Source: Sandaracinus amylolyticus (lineage in GTDB: Bacteria; Myxococcota_A; Polyangia; Polyangiales; Sandaracinaceae). From it: a DNA stretch of 64,000 nucleotides. Of the stretch, positions 42,077-49,852 are shown in pieces. The notes below the pieces were generated by a model, which saw only the letters and a program-made list of their open reading frames with translations, made no database searches and was not told the DNA's origin. The position numbers and the translations under genes are program-made. How positions within the stretch are numbered: position 1 is the first letter of the stretch; each line of letters starts with the position of its first letter. The stretch is from the NCBI RefSeq assembly GCF_000737325.1, contig NZ_CP011125.1, positions 1,488,001 through 1,552,000 on the forward strand, read 5' to 3'.

Positions 42077-43105
42077 TCACTCCGCGATCAGCGCCCTCAG
42101 CCACTCTCCGAACGCTTCTTCCTTCACCGCCGCTCTCGCGACCGTCTCGCCGAAGCGCTTCGCTTCGTCCACCGCCTGCGCGGTCACGCCCCACTCGTCG
42201 AGCAGCTGGCGCACCGTCCAGCCCTCGCGCGCCGCGAGGAACGCCTCCACCTCCGCGCGCAGCAGCGCCTGCACCTCGGGGCGCGCCACGTCGTGCGCGA
42301 CGGTGCGCGCGATCAGCCGATCCACCGGCGCGCGCGGCGCCGCGTCGAGATCGTCGAGCAGCTCCGACACCTTCGCGTCGAGCAGCACGTCGATCGCGCG
42401 CCGCCGCATCTTCGTCAGGATCGCGCGCCCTTCTTCGCTCGCGAGGCGCTCCTCGAACGCGCCGCGCAGCGGCTCGAACGCGCTCTGCGAGAAGTCCTTC
42501 GCCGCCGTCCCGATCCGCTTCTCCATCTCCGCGCCGAGCCCGCCGAGCACACCGCGCCCGAGGTCCGCGATCTTCGCCGCGCGCTCGCCCGCGCCCTGCG
42601 CGAGCCCGCGCGCGAGCCCACCGAGCAGCTTGCTCGCGCCCCCGCTCTCGGTCGCGCCGCCACCGCCGCCTCCGACCATCGGCAGCTTGCGCGCGAACGC
42701 GAGCAGCGTGTCCTGCAGCACCGGCGCGAGCAGCTCCCTCACGTGCGCCGGATCGACCAGCTTCTGCGCCCATTCCCCACGCGGCGGTCGCGTGCCCGCG
42801 GCGATGTCGTCGAGCAGCACCGACGCGCCCTCGGGCAGGTAGGCGCCCAGCGTGTCGCCCTTCGCCGCGAGCGCCGCGCGCTGACGATCCATCGCCGGGC
42901 GCGCGACCGTCGTGAGCGCGCGCTCGACCTTCTCGTCGTCGATCGCCGCGACCACCAGATCGATCGCGCGCTGCGGGGCCACCACCTCGCGCAGCGGGCG
43001 CTCGAGCGCGGCCTCGACGACCAGCGCGATGCCCGCTCCGAGGAGCGGGCTACCAGGATCACGAAGACGCGCGAGCGCGCGCGAGACCAGGACGTCGTCG
43101 CTCAT
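42077..43105 (-). CDS. Hypothetical helical protein
   Basis: A 342-residue protein starting at MSDDVLVSRALARL. It is rich in Ala, Glu, Arg and Leu and is predicted all-helical, with a flexible Gly run (VGGGGGGATESGG) near residue 145 dividing it into two halves. There is no signal peptide or membrane helix. Phrases such as LVDPAHVRELLAPVLQDTLLAFARKLP and GWTVRQLLDEWGVTAQAVDEAKRFGETVA look like a conserved but uncharacterised myxobacterial family. It is divergent from the DUF1592 gene with 160 bp between, where a 16-bp palindrome lies. Confidence 0.65.
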   Translation of the reverse strand: MSDDVLVSRALARLRDPGSPLLGAGIALVVEAALERPLREVVAPQRAIDLVVAAIDDEKVERALTTVARPAMDRQRAALAAKGDTLGAYLPEGASVLLDDIAAGTRPPRGEWAQKLVDPAHVRELLAPVLQDTLLAFARKLPMVGGGGGGATESGGASKLLGGLARGLAQGAGERAAKIADLGRGVLGGLGAEMEKRIGTAAKDFSQSAFEPLRGAFEERLASEEGRAILTKMRRRAIDVLLDAKVSELLDDLDAAPRAPVDRLIARTVAHDVARPEVQALLRAEVEAFLAAREGWTVRQLLDEWGVTAQAVDEAKRFGETVARAAVKEEAFGEWLRALIAE

Positions 43106-43172
43106 GCGCGGGTGTATACGACGCGCGGCCCACGACGCGAAGCCGGAACGGCGCGCGCTCCGCGCCGCGGCG

Positions 43173-43188
43173 CACGGAGCGCTCCGTG
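43173..43188. promoter_or_regulatory. 16-bp perfect palindrome in a divergent promoter region
   Basis: CACGGAGCGCTCCGTG with no spacer, midway between the starts at 43105 (minus) and 43266 (plus). A candidate operator for either gene. Confidence 0.4.
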
Positions 43189-43265
43189 TGTCGCGCGGGG
43201 TCGCGAATCTCCAGCGGTTTCGCGCGCACGTGACGCGGACCGATCGTTGCTCCCCGGCACGACCG

Positions 43266-45026
43266 ATGAGATGGGCTCGCATCGGCGCGGCGCTCGCGCT
43301 GCTCACGCTCGGTGCCTGCGAGGGGTTCCTCCTCGACGGCGCATCGGGTCCGACGGGCACGCCGCCACGCACCCCGCCGGATCCGACCGATCCCACGGAT
43401 CCCACCGATCCCACCGATCCGACGGACCCCACCGACCCGACGGATCCGACCGATCCCACGGTCCCGATCGATCCCGCGCTCGACGCGCCCGCGCCGCAGT
43501 CCCGCGCGCCTCGCCTCACCCATGCGGAGTGGCGCGCGACGGTCGCCGATCTCCTGCGCATCGAAGGCGCGCTGCCCACCACGGTCGCGCTGCGCGACGA
43601 TCCGCGCGTCAGCGGCTTCCTCTTCGACAACCAGGGCGCCGCGCTCGAGGTCGACGAGGTCCTCCTCGGCGCGTACCGCCGCGCCGCCGCCGACCTCGCG
43701 CAGCACGTCACCTCCGATCCCGCGCGCCTCGCGCGCGTCGCGAGCAACGAAGGCGCGAACGACGATGCACGCGCGATCTCGTTCATCACCGACCTCGTGA
43801 CGCGCGGCTTCCGCCGTCCGATCGAGGACGTCGACCGCGAGGCGTTCTTCACGCTCTACCAGACCGGTCGCACGCTCTATCCCGACGCGAGCTCGCAGCA
43901 CGTCGCGGGGCTCCGCCTCGTGATCGAGGGCGTGCTGCTCTCGCCCGACTTCCTCTACCGCGTCGAGCGCGCGACCGACCCGACCGAGGGCGCAATCCCG
44001 CTCGGGGACTACGAGCTCGCCTCGCGCATGTCGTACTTCCTCGTCGGCACCATGCCCGACGACGCGCTGTTCGAGGCCGCGCGCACCGGCGCGCTGCGCA
44101 CCGAAGAAGGCATCCGCGCCGAGTCGACGCGCCTGCTCGAGCGCTCGCGCGCGGTGAGCGTCGTCCAGCGCTTCCACGCGCAGCTCTTCGACGCCGCGCG
44201 CTTCGCGCAGATCCGTCCGTCCACCGAGCGCTTCCCCGACGCGCCCGCCGACTTCGCCGCGCGCGCGACGCGCGAGCTCGACCAGTTCGTCGAGCACGTC
44301 GTCTTCACCCGCGACGGCACCTACGCGGATCTGCTCACCTCCAGCGAGACCTTCGTCGACGCCGAGCTCGCGCGCCTCTACGGCCTCAGCGGCACGTTCG
44401 GCGCCGAGCCCACGCTCGCCTCGCTCGACCCCGCGCAGCGCCGCGGCGTGCTCACGCTCTCGGGCTTCCTCGCCTCGCACGCGACGAGCGTCGATCCCGA
44501 TCCCATCCACCGCGGCGTGTTCGTCGCCGAGCGCATCGCGTGCGTGCCGATCTCCGCGCCGCCCGACGACATCCCGCCGCTGCCCGCCGCGATGGGCCGC
44601 ACCAACCGCGAGACCGTCGAGGCGCACACCGAGACCAACTCGCTCTGCGCGGGCTGCCACCAGACGCTGATCAACCCGTTCGGCTTCCCGTTCGAGGGCT
44701 ACGACGCGACCGGCGCGTGGCGCACCACCGACAACGACATGCCGGTCCGCACCGACGCCTCGCCGTTCATCGATCACGAGCAGACGCCGGTCGCCGACGC
44801 GATCGATCTCGCGGAGACGCTCGCCGCGAGCGGCAGCGCGCACGTCTGCTACGCGCAGCACTGGCTCGAGTACGCGATGGGCCGCCGGCACGTCGAGACC
44901 GACGAGAACCTCGTGCACCGCCTCGCGCAGGGATCGCGCGCCGGGTCGCTCGCGGTGACCGAGCTGATGATCGAGATCGCCGCGTCGCGCGCCTTCCGCG
45001 CGCGCAGCATGGAGGAGCTCCCGTGA
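43266..45026 (+). CDS. DUF1592/DUF1588/DUF1585 lipoprotein (planctomycete-type cytochrome-c-like)
   Basis: A 586-residue protein. The lipobox is in LLTLGAC. Residues about 35-65 are a low-complexity spacer of (DPT)n, encoded by a 9-bp-like repeat near 43380-43460. The body follows the domain order of the planctomycete/myxobacterial family: RLTHAEWRATVADLL (DUF1587-like), ITDLVTRGFRRPIEDVD (DUF1595), LSPDFLYRVE (DUF1592), RGVLTLSGFLASHATSVDPDPIHRGVFV (DUF1588) with CAGCHQTLINPFGFPFEGYDATG, a haem-c-like CxxCH site at about 463, and DUF1585 at the C-terminus. Its stop overlaps the DUF1552 start (GTGA). The pair is often found together; a role in oxidative surface chemistry is suspected but unproven. 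Confidence 0.88.
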   Translation: MRWARIGAALALLTLGACEGFLLDGASGPTGTPPRTPPDPTDPTDPTDPTDPTDPTDPTDPTDPTVPIDPALDAPAPQSRAPRLTHAEWRATVADLLRIEGALPTTVALRDDPRVSGFLFDNQGAALEVDEVLLGAYRRAAADLAQHVTSDPARLARVASNEGANDDARAISFITDLVTRGFRRPIEDVDREAFFTLYQTGRTLYPDASSQHVAGLRLVIEGVLLSPDFLYRVERATDPTEGAIPLGDYELASRMSYFLVGTMPDDALFEAARTGALRTEEGIRAESTRLLERSRAVSVVQRFHAQLFDAARFAQIRPSTERFPDAPADFAARATRELDQFVEHVVFTRDGTYADLLTSSETFVDAELARLYGLSGTFGAEPTLASLDPAQRRGVLTLSGFLASHATSVDPDPIHRGVFVAERIACVPISAPPDDIPPLPAAMGRTNRETVEAHTETNSLCAGCHQTLINPFGFPFEGYDATGAWRTTDNDMPVRTDASPFIDHEQTPVADAIDLAETLAASGSAHVCYAQHWLEYAMGRRHVETDENLVHRLAQGSRAGSLAVTELMIEIAASRAFRARSMEELP

Positions 45027-46435
45027 GGCTGTCCCGACGCTTCGTCCTGCGCGCCGCGGGCGTGAGCCTCGCGCTCCCCGTCCTCGAGAGCCTCGCGCCC
45101 TCCACCGCGAAGGCGGCGCCCGAGGACGAGACCTTCGCGATCTTCTTCCGTCAGGCGAACGGCGTCGCGCAGGCGCAGCGCACCGAGCTCGGCGACGAGC
45201 CCGAGCGCTTCTGGCCGCGCAACACCGGCGCGCTCACCGACGCGTCGATCTCGGGCCGCGCGCTCGAGGAGCTCGGGAGCGTGAAGCAGCACCTGCTGGT
45301 CGTCGGCGGGCTCGACATGCAGGGCTACGACTACGGCGACGGCCACGCGCGCGGCGCGCTGCAGTGCCTCACCGCACGCGGTCCGACCGTGCCGCGCGCG
45401 GGCGGCGACAGCGAGGCCGCGGGCGAGTCGATCGATCACCGCATCGGCCGCGAGCTCAACCCCGATGGTCGCGACTCGCTCTTCCTCTACGCGGGCCGCA
45501 CCGGCGGTTGGCTCGGCGGTCCGTGCATCTCGTACCGCGGCCCCGCGCAGCGCCGTGCGGCGCTGAACAACCCGCTCGACGCGTACCGCGCGATCACCGG
45601 CGGCACGAGCGGCGGCAGCGACGAGGCCGCGCGCCTGAGCGCGCTGCGCCAGCGCGGCGTCGACGATCTCGTGCGCGGACAGATGTCGCGCATCCTCGCG
45701 CACCCGCGCCTCTCGACCACCGATCGCCGCCGCCTCGAGCTCCACCGCGACTCGATCCGCGACGTCGAGATCACGCTCTCGTGCCGCATGACCGCGGACC
45801 AGGAGCGCGCGCTCGAGGGCGCGTCCCCCGGCTTCGACAGCACCGACGGCGACGAGACGCTCGAGACCGCGCGCCTCCACATGGACGTCGCCGCGCTCGC
45901 GGTCGCCTGCGGCTACACGCGCTCGGTCGCGATCCAGGTCGGCAGCGGCAACGACGGCGCGACGCGCTTCCGCCACTCCACCACGCGCGTGCTGATGGAG
46001 AACTACCACTACATCTCGCACCGCCGGCTCTCGCACGACTCGTCGGGCGGGATCATCGCGGGCGCGGACGCGCTGCACGGCGACATCGATCGCCAGTTCG
46101 CGCGCACGTTCCTCCACCTCGTGAACCGCCTCCGCGCGATCACCCAGGCCGACGGAACGCCGCTGCTCGATCGCGGCGTCGCGTGCTGGCTCAACGATCT
46201 CAGCAACGGCCCGCCGCACGGCCGCAACAACGTGCCGTGGGTGCTCGCCGGTAGCGCGAACGGCTTCCTGCGCCAGGGCCAGTACGTCGTGATCGACGAC
46301 GGCGACCCCAACCACCACAAGCTGCTCAACACGATCGGCAGCGCCGTCGGCCTGCGCAACGGCGCGGGCTACCTCGACAACTTCGGCGACCCCGCGCTCT
46401 CGCGCGGCGTGCTCGACGAGCTGATCGCCACCTGA
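45023..46435 (+). CDS. DUF1552 protein, Tat-exported
   Basis: A 470-residue protein starting at GTG and overlapping the preceding stop. The N-terminus LSRRFVLRAAGVSLALPVLE is a twin-arginine signal, normal for this family. DUF1552 phrases are visible: SIDHRIGRELNPDGRDSLFL, VDDLVRGQMSRILAHPRLS, MDVAALAVACGYTRSVAIQ, and CWLNDLSNGPPHGRNNVPWVL near the C-terminus. The sequence is distantly related to sulfatase/DUF1501 proteins with His-rich putative metal sites (ENYHYISHRRLSHD). It always pairs with the DUF1592 protein in planctomycetes and myxobacteria. Periplasmic or surface location; the substrate is unknown. Confidence 0.88.
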   Translation: MRLSRRFVLRAAGVSLALPVLESLAPSTAKAAPEDETFAIFFRQANGVAQAQRTELGDEPERFWPRNTGALTDASISGRALEELGSVKQHLLVVGGLDMQGYDYGDGHARGALQCLTARGPTVPRAGGDSEAAGESIDHRIGRELNPDGRDSLFLYAGRTGGWLGGPCISYRGPAQRRAALNNPLDAYRAITGGTSGGSDEAARLSALRQRGVDDLVRGQMSRILAHPRLSTTDRRRLELHRDSIRDVEITLSCRMTADQERALEGASPGFDSTDGDETLETARLHMDVAALAVACGYTRSVAIQVGSGNDGATRFRHSTTRVLMENYHYISHRRLSHDSSGGIIAGADALHGDIDRQFARTFLHLVNRLRAITQADGTPLLDRGVACWLNDLSNGPPHGRNNVPWVLAGSANGFLRQGQYVVIDDGDPNHHKLLNTIGSAVGLRNGAGYLDNFGDPALSRGVLDELIAT

Positions 46436-46449
46436 CGTCGCTCCCGGCT

Positions 46450-46551
46450 CGGGCCCTGGGGCCGATCGTGCAGCTCGTGGAAGGCCTCGCGAATGCCCGC
46501 GCGAGGCTCCCGGCCATCTCCGGCGAGCTGCACGGTCGACCCCAGGGCCCG
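46450..46551. repeat. 102-bp inverted repeat forming a long hairpin
   Basis: Arms 46450-46477 and 46524-46551 are complementary at 26 of 28 positions. A nested perfect 8-bp stem (46484-46491 with 46500-46507) closes an 8-nt loop. It sits between the DUF1552 stop and the SDR start. There is no T-run on either side, so it may be an intrinsic-like barrier, an RNA structure or a small palindromic element. Confidence 0.75.
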
Positions 46552-46615
46552 AACGATTTCGCGCCCCGACCGCTGCGTCCGTCGCGCCTCGATCGTCTTC
46601 TCTCCGGAGGCGTGC

Positions 46616-47365
46616 ATGACGGAACCGAGAGGGAAGAGGGCGATCGTCACCGGAGCGAGCTCCGGTATCGGCCGGGCCACCGCGCTGCGCTTGGCCGCGG
46701 CCGGGGCGCGGGTGGTCGGGGTGGCGCGAGACGCCGCGCGGCTCGCGGCGCTGCGCGCCGAGGCGCCGAGCATCGAGACGGTGCAGGGCGACGCGGCGGA
46801 CGCCGCGACCGTCGAGCGACTGCTGCGCGACGTGCGGCCCGAGCTCGTGGTGCTCGCCGCGGGCATCACGCCGCGCATGGCCACGCTCCCCGAGCAGACC
46901 TGGGAGAGCTTCGCCGCGGCCTGGGAGACCGACACCAAGTCGGCGTTCCACTTCGTGCGCGGCGCGCTCTCGCTCCCGCTCGCGCCGGGGAGCGCGATGG
47001 TGATCGTCTCGAGCGGTGCCGCGCTCCACGGCGCGCACCTCGCGGGCGGCTACGCGGGCGCGAAGCGGACGTCTTGGTGGCTCGCCGGCTACGCGCAGGA
47101 GCAAGCGGACAGGCGCGCGCTCGGCCTGCGCTTCCGCGCGGTGCTCCCGAAGCAGCTCGTGGTCGGGACCGAGATCGCCGCGGTCGCCGCCGCCGGCCAC
47201 GGCGCGTGGGCGGGGATCAGCGCGGCCGAGTACATGCGGCGCTTCGAGGTGCCGCTCGATCCCGACGGCGTCGCGGCCGCCGTGGTCGACGCGTTGCGCG
47301 GAGCCGCCGTGCCGGAGACCATCGCGCTCGGCGTCACGGCGCGAGGCATCGAGCCGATCGCATGA
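46616..47365 (+). CDS. Short-chain dehydrogenase/reductase
   Basis: A 249-residue Rossmann enzyme, preceded by CGGAGG. The cofactor motif is AIVTGASSGIGRATAL (TGxxxGxG), followed by VVLAAGITPRM (NAG-like), Ser in VIVSSGAALHG and the YxxxK site in GYAGAKRTSWW (Tyr and Lys in place). An Arg after the first strand (GVARDAARL) suggests NADP preference. Substrate unknown. Its stop overlaps the start of an ECF sigma gene (ATGA at 47362-47365), so enzyme and regulator are made together. Confidence 0.9.
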   Translation: MTEPRGKRAIVTGASSGIGRATALRLAAAGARVVGVARDAARLAALRAEAPSIETVQGDAADAATVERLLRDVRPELVVLAAGITPRMATLPEQTWESFAAAWETDTKSAFHFVRGALSLPLAPGSAMVIVSSGAALHGAHLAGGYAGAKRTSWWLAGYAQEQADRRALGLRFRAVLPKQLVVGTEIAAVAAAGHGAWAGISAAEYMRRFEVPLDPDGVAAAVVDALRGAAVPETIALGVTARGIEPIA

Positions 47366-48228
47366 GCACCTCGCCCGATCTCGATCGCTTCCACGCGCTC
47401 GTCGCGCACCTGCGGCCGAAGCTGCATCGCTACTGCGCCCGCATGACGGGCTCGGTCTTCGACGGCGAGGACGTCGTGCAGGACACGCTCGCCAAGGCGT
47501 TCTACGCGCTCGCGACGCTCGACGAGCCGCCCCCGCTCGAGCCCTGGCTCTTCCGCATCGCGCACAACACCGCCATGGACTTCCTGAGGCGCTACGAGCG
47601 CAAGCACGTCGACCTGGTCGCCGAGGTCCCCGACGTGACCGGCCCCGAGGAGCGAGAGGTCGATCCGACGCTCGTCGAGGCGGCGCTCGGCGTGTTCGCC
47701 GAGCTGCCGCCGGCCCAGCGCAGCGCGATCGTGCTGAAGGACGTGCTCGGCCTGACGCTCGAGGAGACCGCCGGCGCGATGGGCACGACGGTGCCCGCGG
47801 TGAGCTCGGCGCTGCAGCGCGCGCGGGCCCGCGTCCCGCGCGACGCGGACGCGCCGCGACCGCCCGAGATCGACGCGCGCCTGCGCCACTACGCCCGGCT
47901 CTTCGACGCGCGCGACTGGGACGCGCTGCGGGCGCTCGTCACCGAGGAGTCGCGCCTCGACCTGGTCTCGCGCGCCCAGCGCCGCGGCGCGCGGGTCGCC
48001 GAGTACTGGTCGCGCTACGCGGAGATCGCGCCTCGCGAGCGCCTGCGCGCGGTCGCGGGATCGGTCGACGGCGTCCCGGCGATCGCGATGTTCCGCGACG
48101 GCGGCGACCGCCCCGCGTACTTCGTGCGCGTCGAGTGGGACGGCGACCGCATCGCGCAGATCCGCGACTACTACTACGTGCCCAACATCGCCGACGAGGG
48201 GGCGCGCTTCACGCCGAGCGACGGCTGA
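47362..48228 (+). CDS. ECF sigma factor with SnoaL-like C-terminal domain
   Basis: A 288-residue protein. Region 2: LHRYCARMTGSVFDGEDVVQDTLAKAFYAL and WLFRIAHNTAMDFLRRYERK. Region 4: FAELPPAQRSAIVLKDVLGLTLEETAGAM then VPAVSSALQRARARV. The C-terminal 110 residues (LRHYARLFDARDWDALRALVTEESRLDLVSRAQRRG) form a SnoaL/NTF2-like domain, as in SigJ/ECF41/ECF56-type factors that need no separate anti-sigma and are controlled by this extension. The ECF41 family usually sits beside carboxymuconolactone decarboxylases or oxidoreductases; here the partner is an SDR. The 41-bp repeat array follows 11 bp after its stop. Confidence 0.9.
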   Translation: MSTSPDLDRFHALVAHLRPKLHRYCARMTGSVFDGEDVVQDTLAKAFYALATLDEPPPLEPWLFRIAHNTAMDFLRRYERKHVDLVAEVPDVTGPEEREVDPTLVEAALGVFAELPPAQRSAIVLKDVLGLTLEETAGAMGTTVPAVSSALQRARARVPRDADAPRPPEIDARLRHYARLFDARDWDALRALVTEESRLDLVSRAQRRGARVAEYWSRYAEIAPRERLRAVAGSVDGVPAIAMFRDGGDRPAYFVRVEWDGDRIAQIRDYYYVPNIADEGARFTPSDG

Positions 48229-48239
48229 GCGGTCGCCGG

Positions 48240-48495
48240 CCAGACGAAATGGTCAAAAAGGGGGGTGTCGTCGCCCGCCGCCAGACGAAATGGTCAAAAA
48301 GGGGGGTGTCGACGGCCGCCGCCAGACGAAATGGTCAAAAAGGGGGGTGTCGTCGCCCTCCGCCAGACGAAATGGTCAAAAAGGGGGGTGTCGTCGCCCT
48401 CCGCCAGACGAAATGGTCAAAAAGGGGGGTGTCGTCGCCCTCCGCCAGACGAAATCGTCAAAAAGGGAGCGTCGTCGACCCCTCGCCAGACGAGG
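48240..48495. repeat. 41-bp tandem direct repeat, six full copies plus a partial seventh
   Basis: Copies start at 48240, 48281, 48322, 48363, 48404 and 48445, with a truncated seventh at 48486; the period is exactly 41 bp. Each contains CCAGACGAAATGGTCAAAAA followed by a G-run and GTGTCG; only the last 10-13 bases vary (a few substitutions). The sixth copy reads AAATCGTC and has a shorter G-run. As 41 is not a multiple of three, the array is not a protein repeat. Half-sites TGGTCA and the A5G6 tract are invariant in the first five copies. Confidence 0.9.
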
Positions 48496-48507
48496 ACGGC
48501 CGAGCCC

Positions 48508-48592
48508 AACCACGGAGGGCCCACGGAGGGCCGCGTAGGACCGAGAGGGAAGATTCTTCCTCCTCCGTGGTCCGCTACGGCCGTCCGTGGTT
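48508..48592. repeat. Large imperfect inverted repeat next to the 41-bp array
   Basis: Left arm 48521-48542 (CCACGGAGGGCCGCG...) pairs imperfectly with 48569-48590, the outer AACCACGGA (48508-48516) with TCCGTGGTT (48584-48592). GGAAGA-T-TCTTCC lies at the centre. ACGGAGGGC is also repeated directly. The region could fold into alternative hairpins and separates the array from the nitrilase gene. Confidence 0.6.
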
Positions 48593-48667
48593 GAGCTTCC
48601 GCCCGGTTTTCGCGCCGTCGAGAGTTTCCCCTCGCGCTCCGTGTAAATCTTGATACCCTCGCGCGCC

Positions 48668-49639
48668 GTGACGGTACGAGTGGCTGCGGTGCAGGTGCGC
48701 GGCGATCGCGCACCCCTCGAACAGAGGATCTCTTGGATCGACGCGCTCCTCGCGGAAGCGCAGCGCGGCGGCGCGAAGCTCGCGGTGATGCCCGAGCTCG
48801 CGCTCACCGGCTACGAGCTCGGCGAGTGGAACTTCGAGGTCGCCGAGCCGGTGCCCGACGGTCCTTCGGTGCACGCCCTCCACGAGCTCGCGCGCGCCCG
48901 CGACATGATCCTCGTCGCCGGCCTCAGCGAGCGCGAGGGCGCGCACGTCTACAACACGATGGCCGTGGTCGGCCCCGACGGCTTCCTCGGCCGCTATCGC
49001 AAGCTCCACCCCGCGTCCGCCGAGTGCGCGTACTGGCGCGCCGGCGAGAGCGCGCACGTGATCGAGACCGACCTCGGCCGCCTCGGCGTCGGCATCTGCG
49101 CCGACATGATCCGCCGCACGCCGTGGTCGATCTACGCGCGCGAAGGCGTCGACCTCGTCGCCATCGGCGCCGCGTGGCCCGACTACCGCGACGCGACGAA
49201 CTACCCGCTCTGGCGCGAGTACCGCGCGATGCACGTCGAGGCGACCCGCGCGATGCCGGAGCGCATCGAGCGCGCGGTCGGCGCGCCGGTCGTGCTCGCG
49301 AACGCGTGCGGCACGAGCGAGGTGATGGCGACGCGCTTCGGCCCGAAGGTCGTGACCAAGCTCGCCGGTCGATCGCGCGTGGTGTGCGGCGGGACGATCG
49401 CCGAGGACCCCGGCGATCATCGCGAGCAGGTGGTGATCGCGGACGTGCAGCGTGGTGCACGCGGTGTGAACCGCACGCCCGCCGCGGCCGCGCCGGAGGA
49501 GCCCTGGGTCAACCACGGGAGCAACGCGTTCCGCGCGACGTTCCAGTGGGTCGACGTGGTGACCGGCTATCTCTACCGCCCGCTCTATCACACGACCCCG
49601 ACGCGCCAGCGCGCGTACGTGCGGCCCCCGGCGCGCTGA
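48668..49639 (+). CDS. Carbon-nitrogen hydrolase (nitrilase superfamily)
   Basis: A 323-residue protein counted from GTG 48668; an in-frame TTG at 48650 is an alternative. The catalytic triad of the nitrilase fold is present: Glu in AVMPELALTGYELG, Lys in GRYRKLHPASAEC and Cys in LGVGICADMIRR. The remainder (VVLANACGTSEVMATRFGPKVV; GTIAEDPGDHREQVVIADV) fits amidase or N-carbamoyl-amide hydrolase branches. Substrate not assignable. It is cytosolic. No ribosome binding site is evident. It is followed by a good terminator. Confidence 0.9.
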   Translation: MTVRVAAVQVRGDRAPLEQRISWIDALLAEAQRGGAKLAVMPELALTGYELGEWNFEVAEPVPDGPSVHALHELARARDMILVAGLSEREGAHVYNTMAVVGPDGFLGRYRKLHPASAECAYWRAGESAHVIETDLGRLGVGICADMIRRTPWSIYAREGVDLVAIGAAWPDYRDATNYPLWREYRAMHVEATRAMPERIERAVGAPVVLANACGTSEVMATRFGPKVVTKLAGRSRVVCGGTIAEDPGDHREQVVIADVQRGARGVNRTPAAAAPEEPWVNHGSNAFRATFQWVDVVTGYLYRPLYHTTPTRQRAYVRPPAR

Positions 49640-49676
49640 GCGTCGCTCGATGCGCGGCGCGCTCCGTGCGCCGCCC

Positions 49677-49708
49677 GCGGCGCTCGGCGAGAGCCGCTGC
49701 ACTTTTTT
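49677..49708 (+). terminator. Rho-independent terminator after the nitrilase-family gene
   Basis: Nine-base arms with one mismatch (49677-49685 with 49689-49697) are followed 5 nt later by six Ts (49703-49708). A second small hairpin lies just before it (49654-49674). Confidence 0.7.
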
Positions 49709-49714
49709 CACGTC

Positions 49715-49728
49715 GGCACGCAGCGAGC
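49715..49728 (+). promoter_or_regulatory. Possible sigma-54 promoter (-24 GG / -12 GC)
   Basis: GGCACG-CAGC-GAGC keeps the invariant GG and GC twelve bases apart. It lies about 125 bp before the FHA/sigma-54 activator start. The -12 half is a poor match to TTGC. Confidence 0.25.
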
Positions 49729-49739
49729 ATCTCTCGCGC

Positions 49740-49765
49740 CCTCGGAGCTCGTCGGAGCTCCGAGG
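49740..49765. repeat. 11-bp perfect inverted repeat upstream of the sigma-54 activator gene
   Basis: CCTCGGAGCTC-GTCG-GAGCTCCGAGG. A second dyad, ACGAACG-N5-CGTTCGT at 49823-49841, lies closer to the start. Either could be an activator or autoregulatory site. Confidence 0.5.
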
Positions 49766-49852
49766 AGCGGCGCGGGATTGACTCGATACGCTACATTCGG
49801 CCACCCCCGAGGGGCGGGGGGAACGAACGACGGACGTTCGTCCGGGATCTCC

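Noticed and set aside
43380-43460. Repeated GAYCCSACS tract as a mobile or regulatory repeat
   Set aside because: It encodes the (DPT)n spacer of the DUF1592 lipoprotein and is explained by coding.
48240-48495. CRISPR array
   Set aside because: The repeat period is 41 bp with at most 10-13 variable bases, so there are no true spacers, and no cas genes are present.
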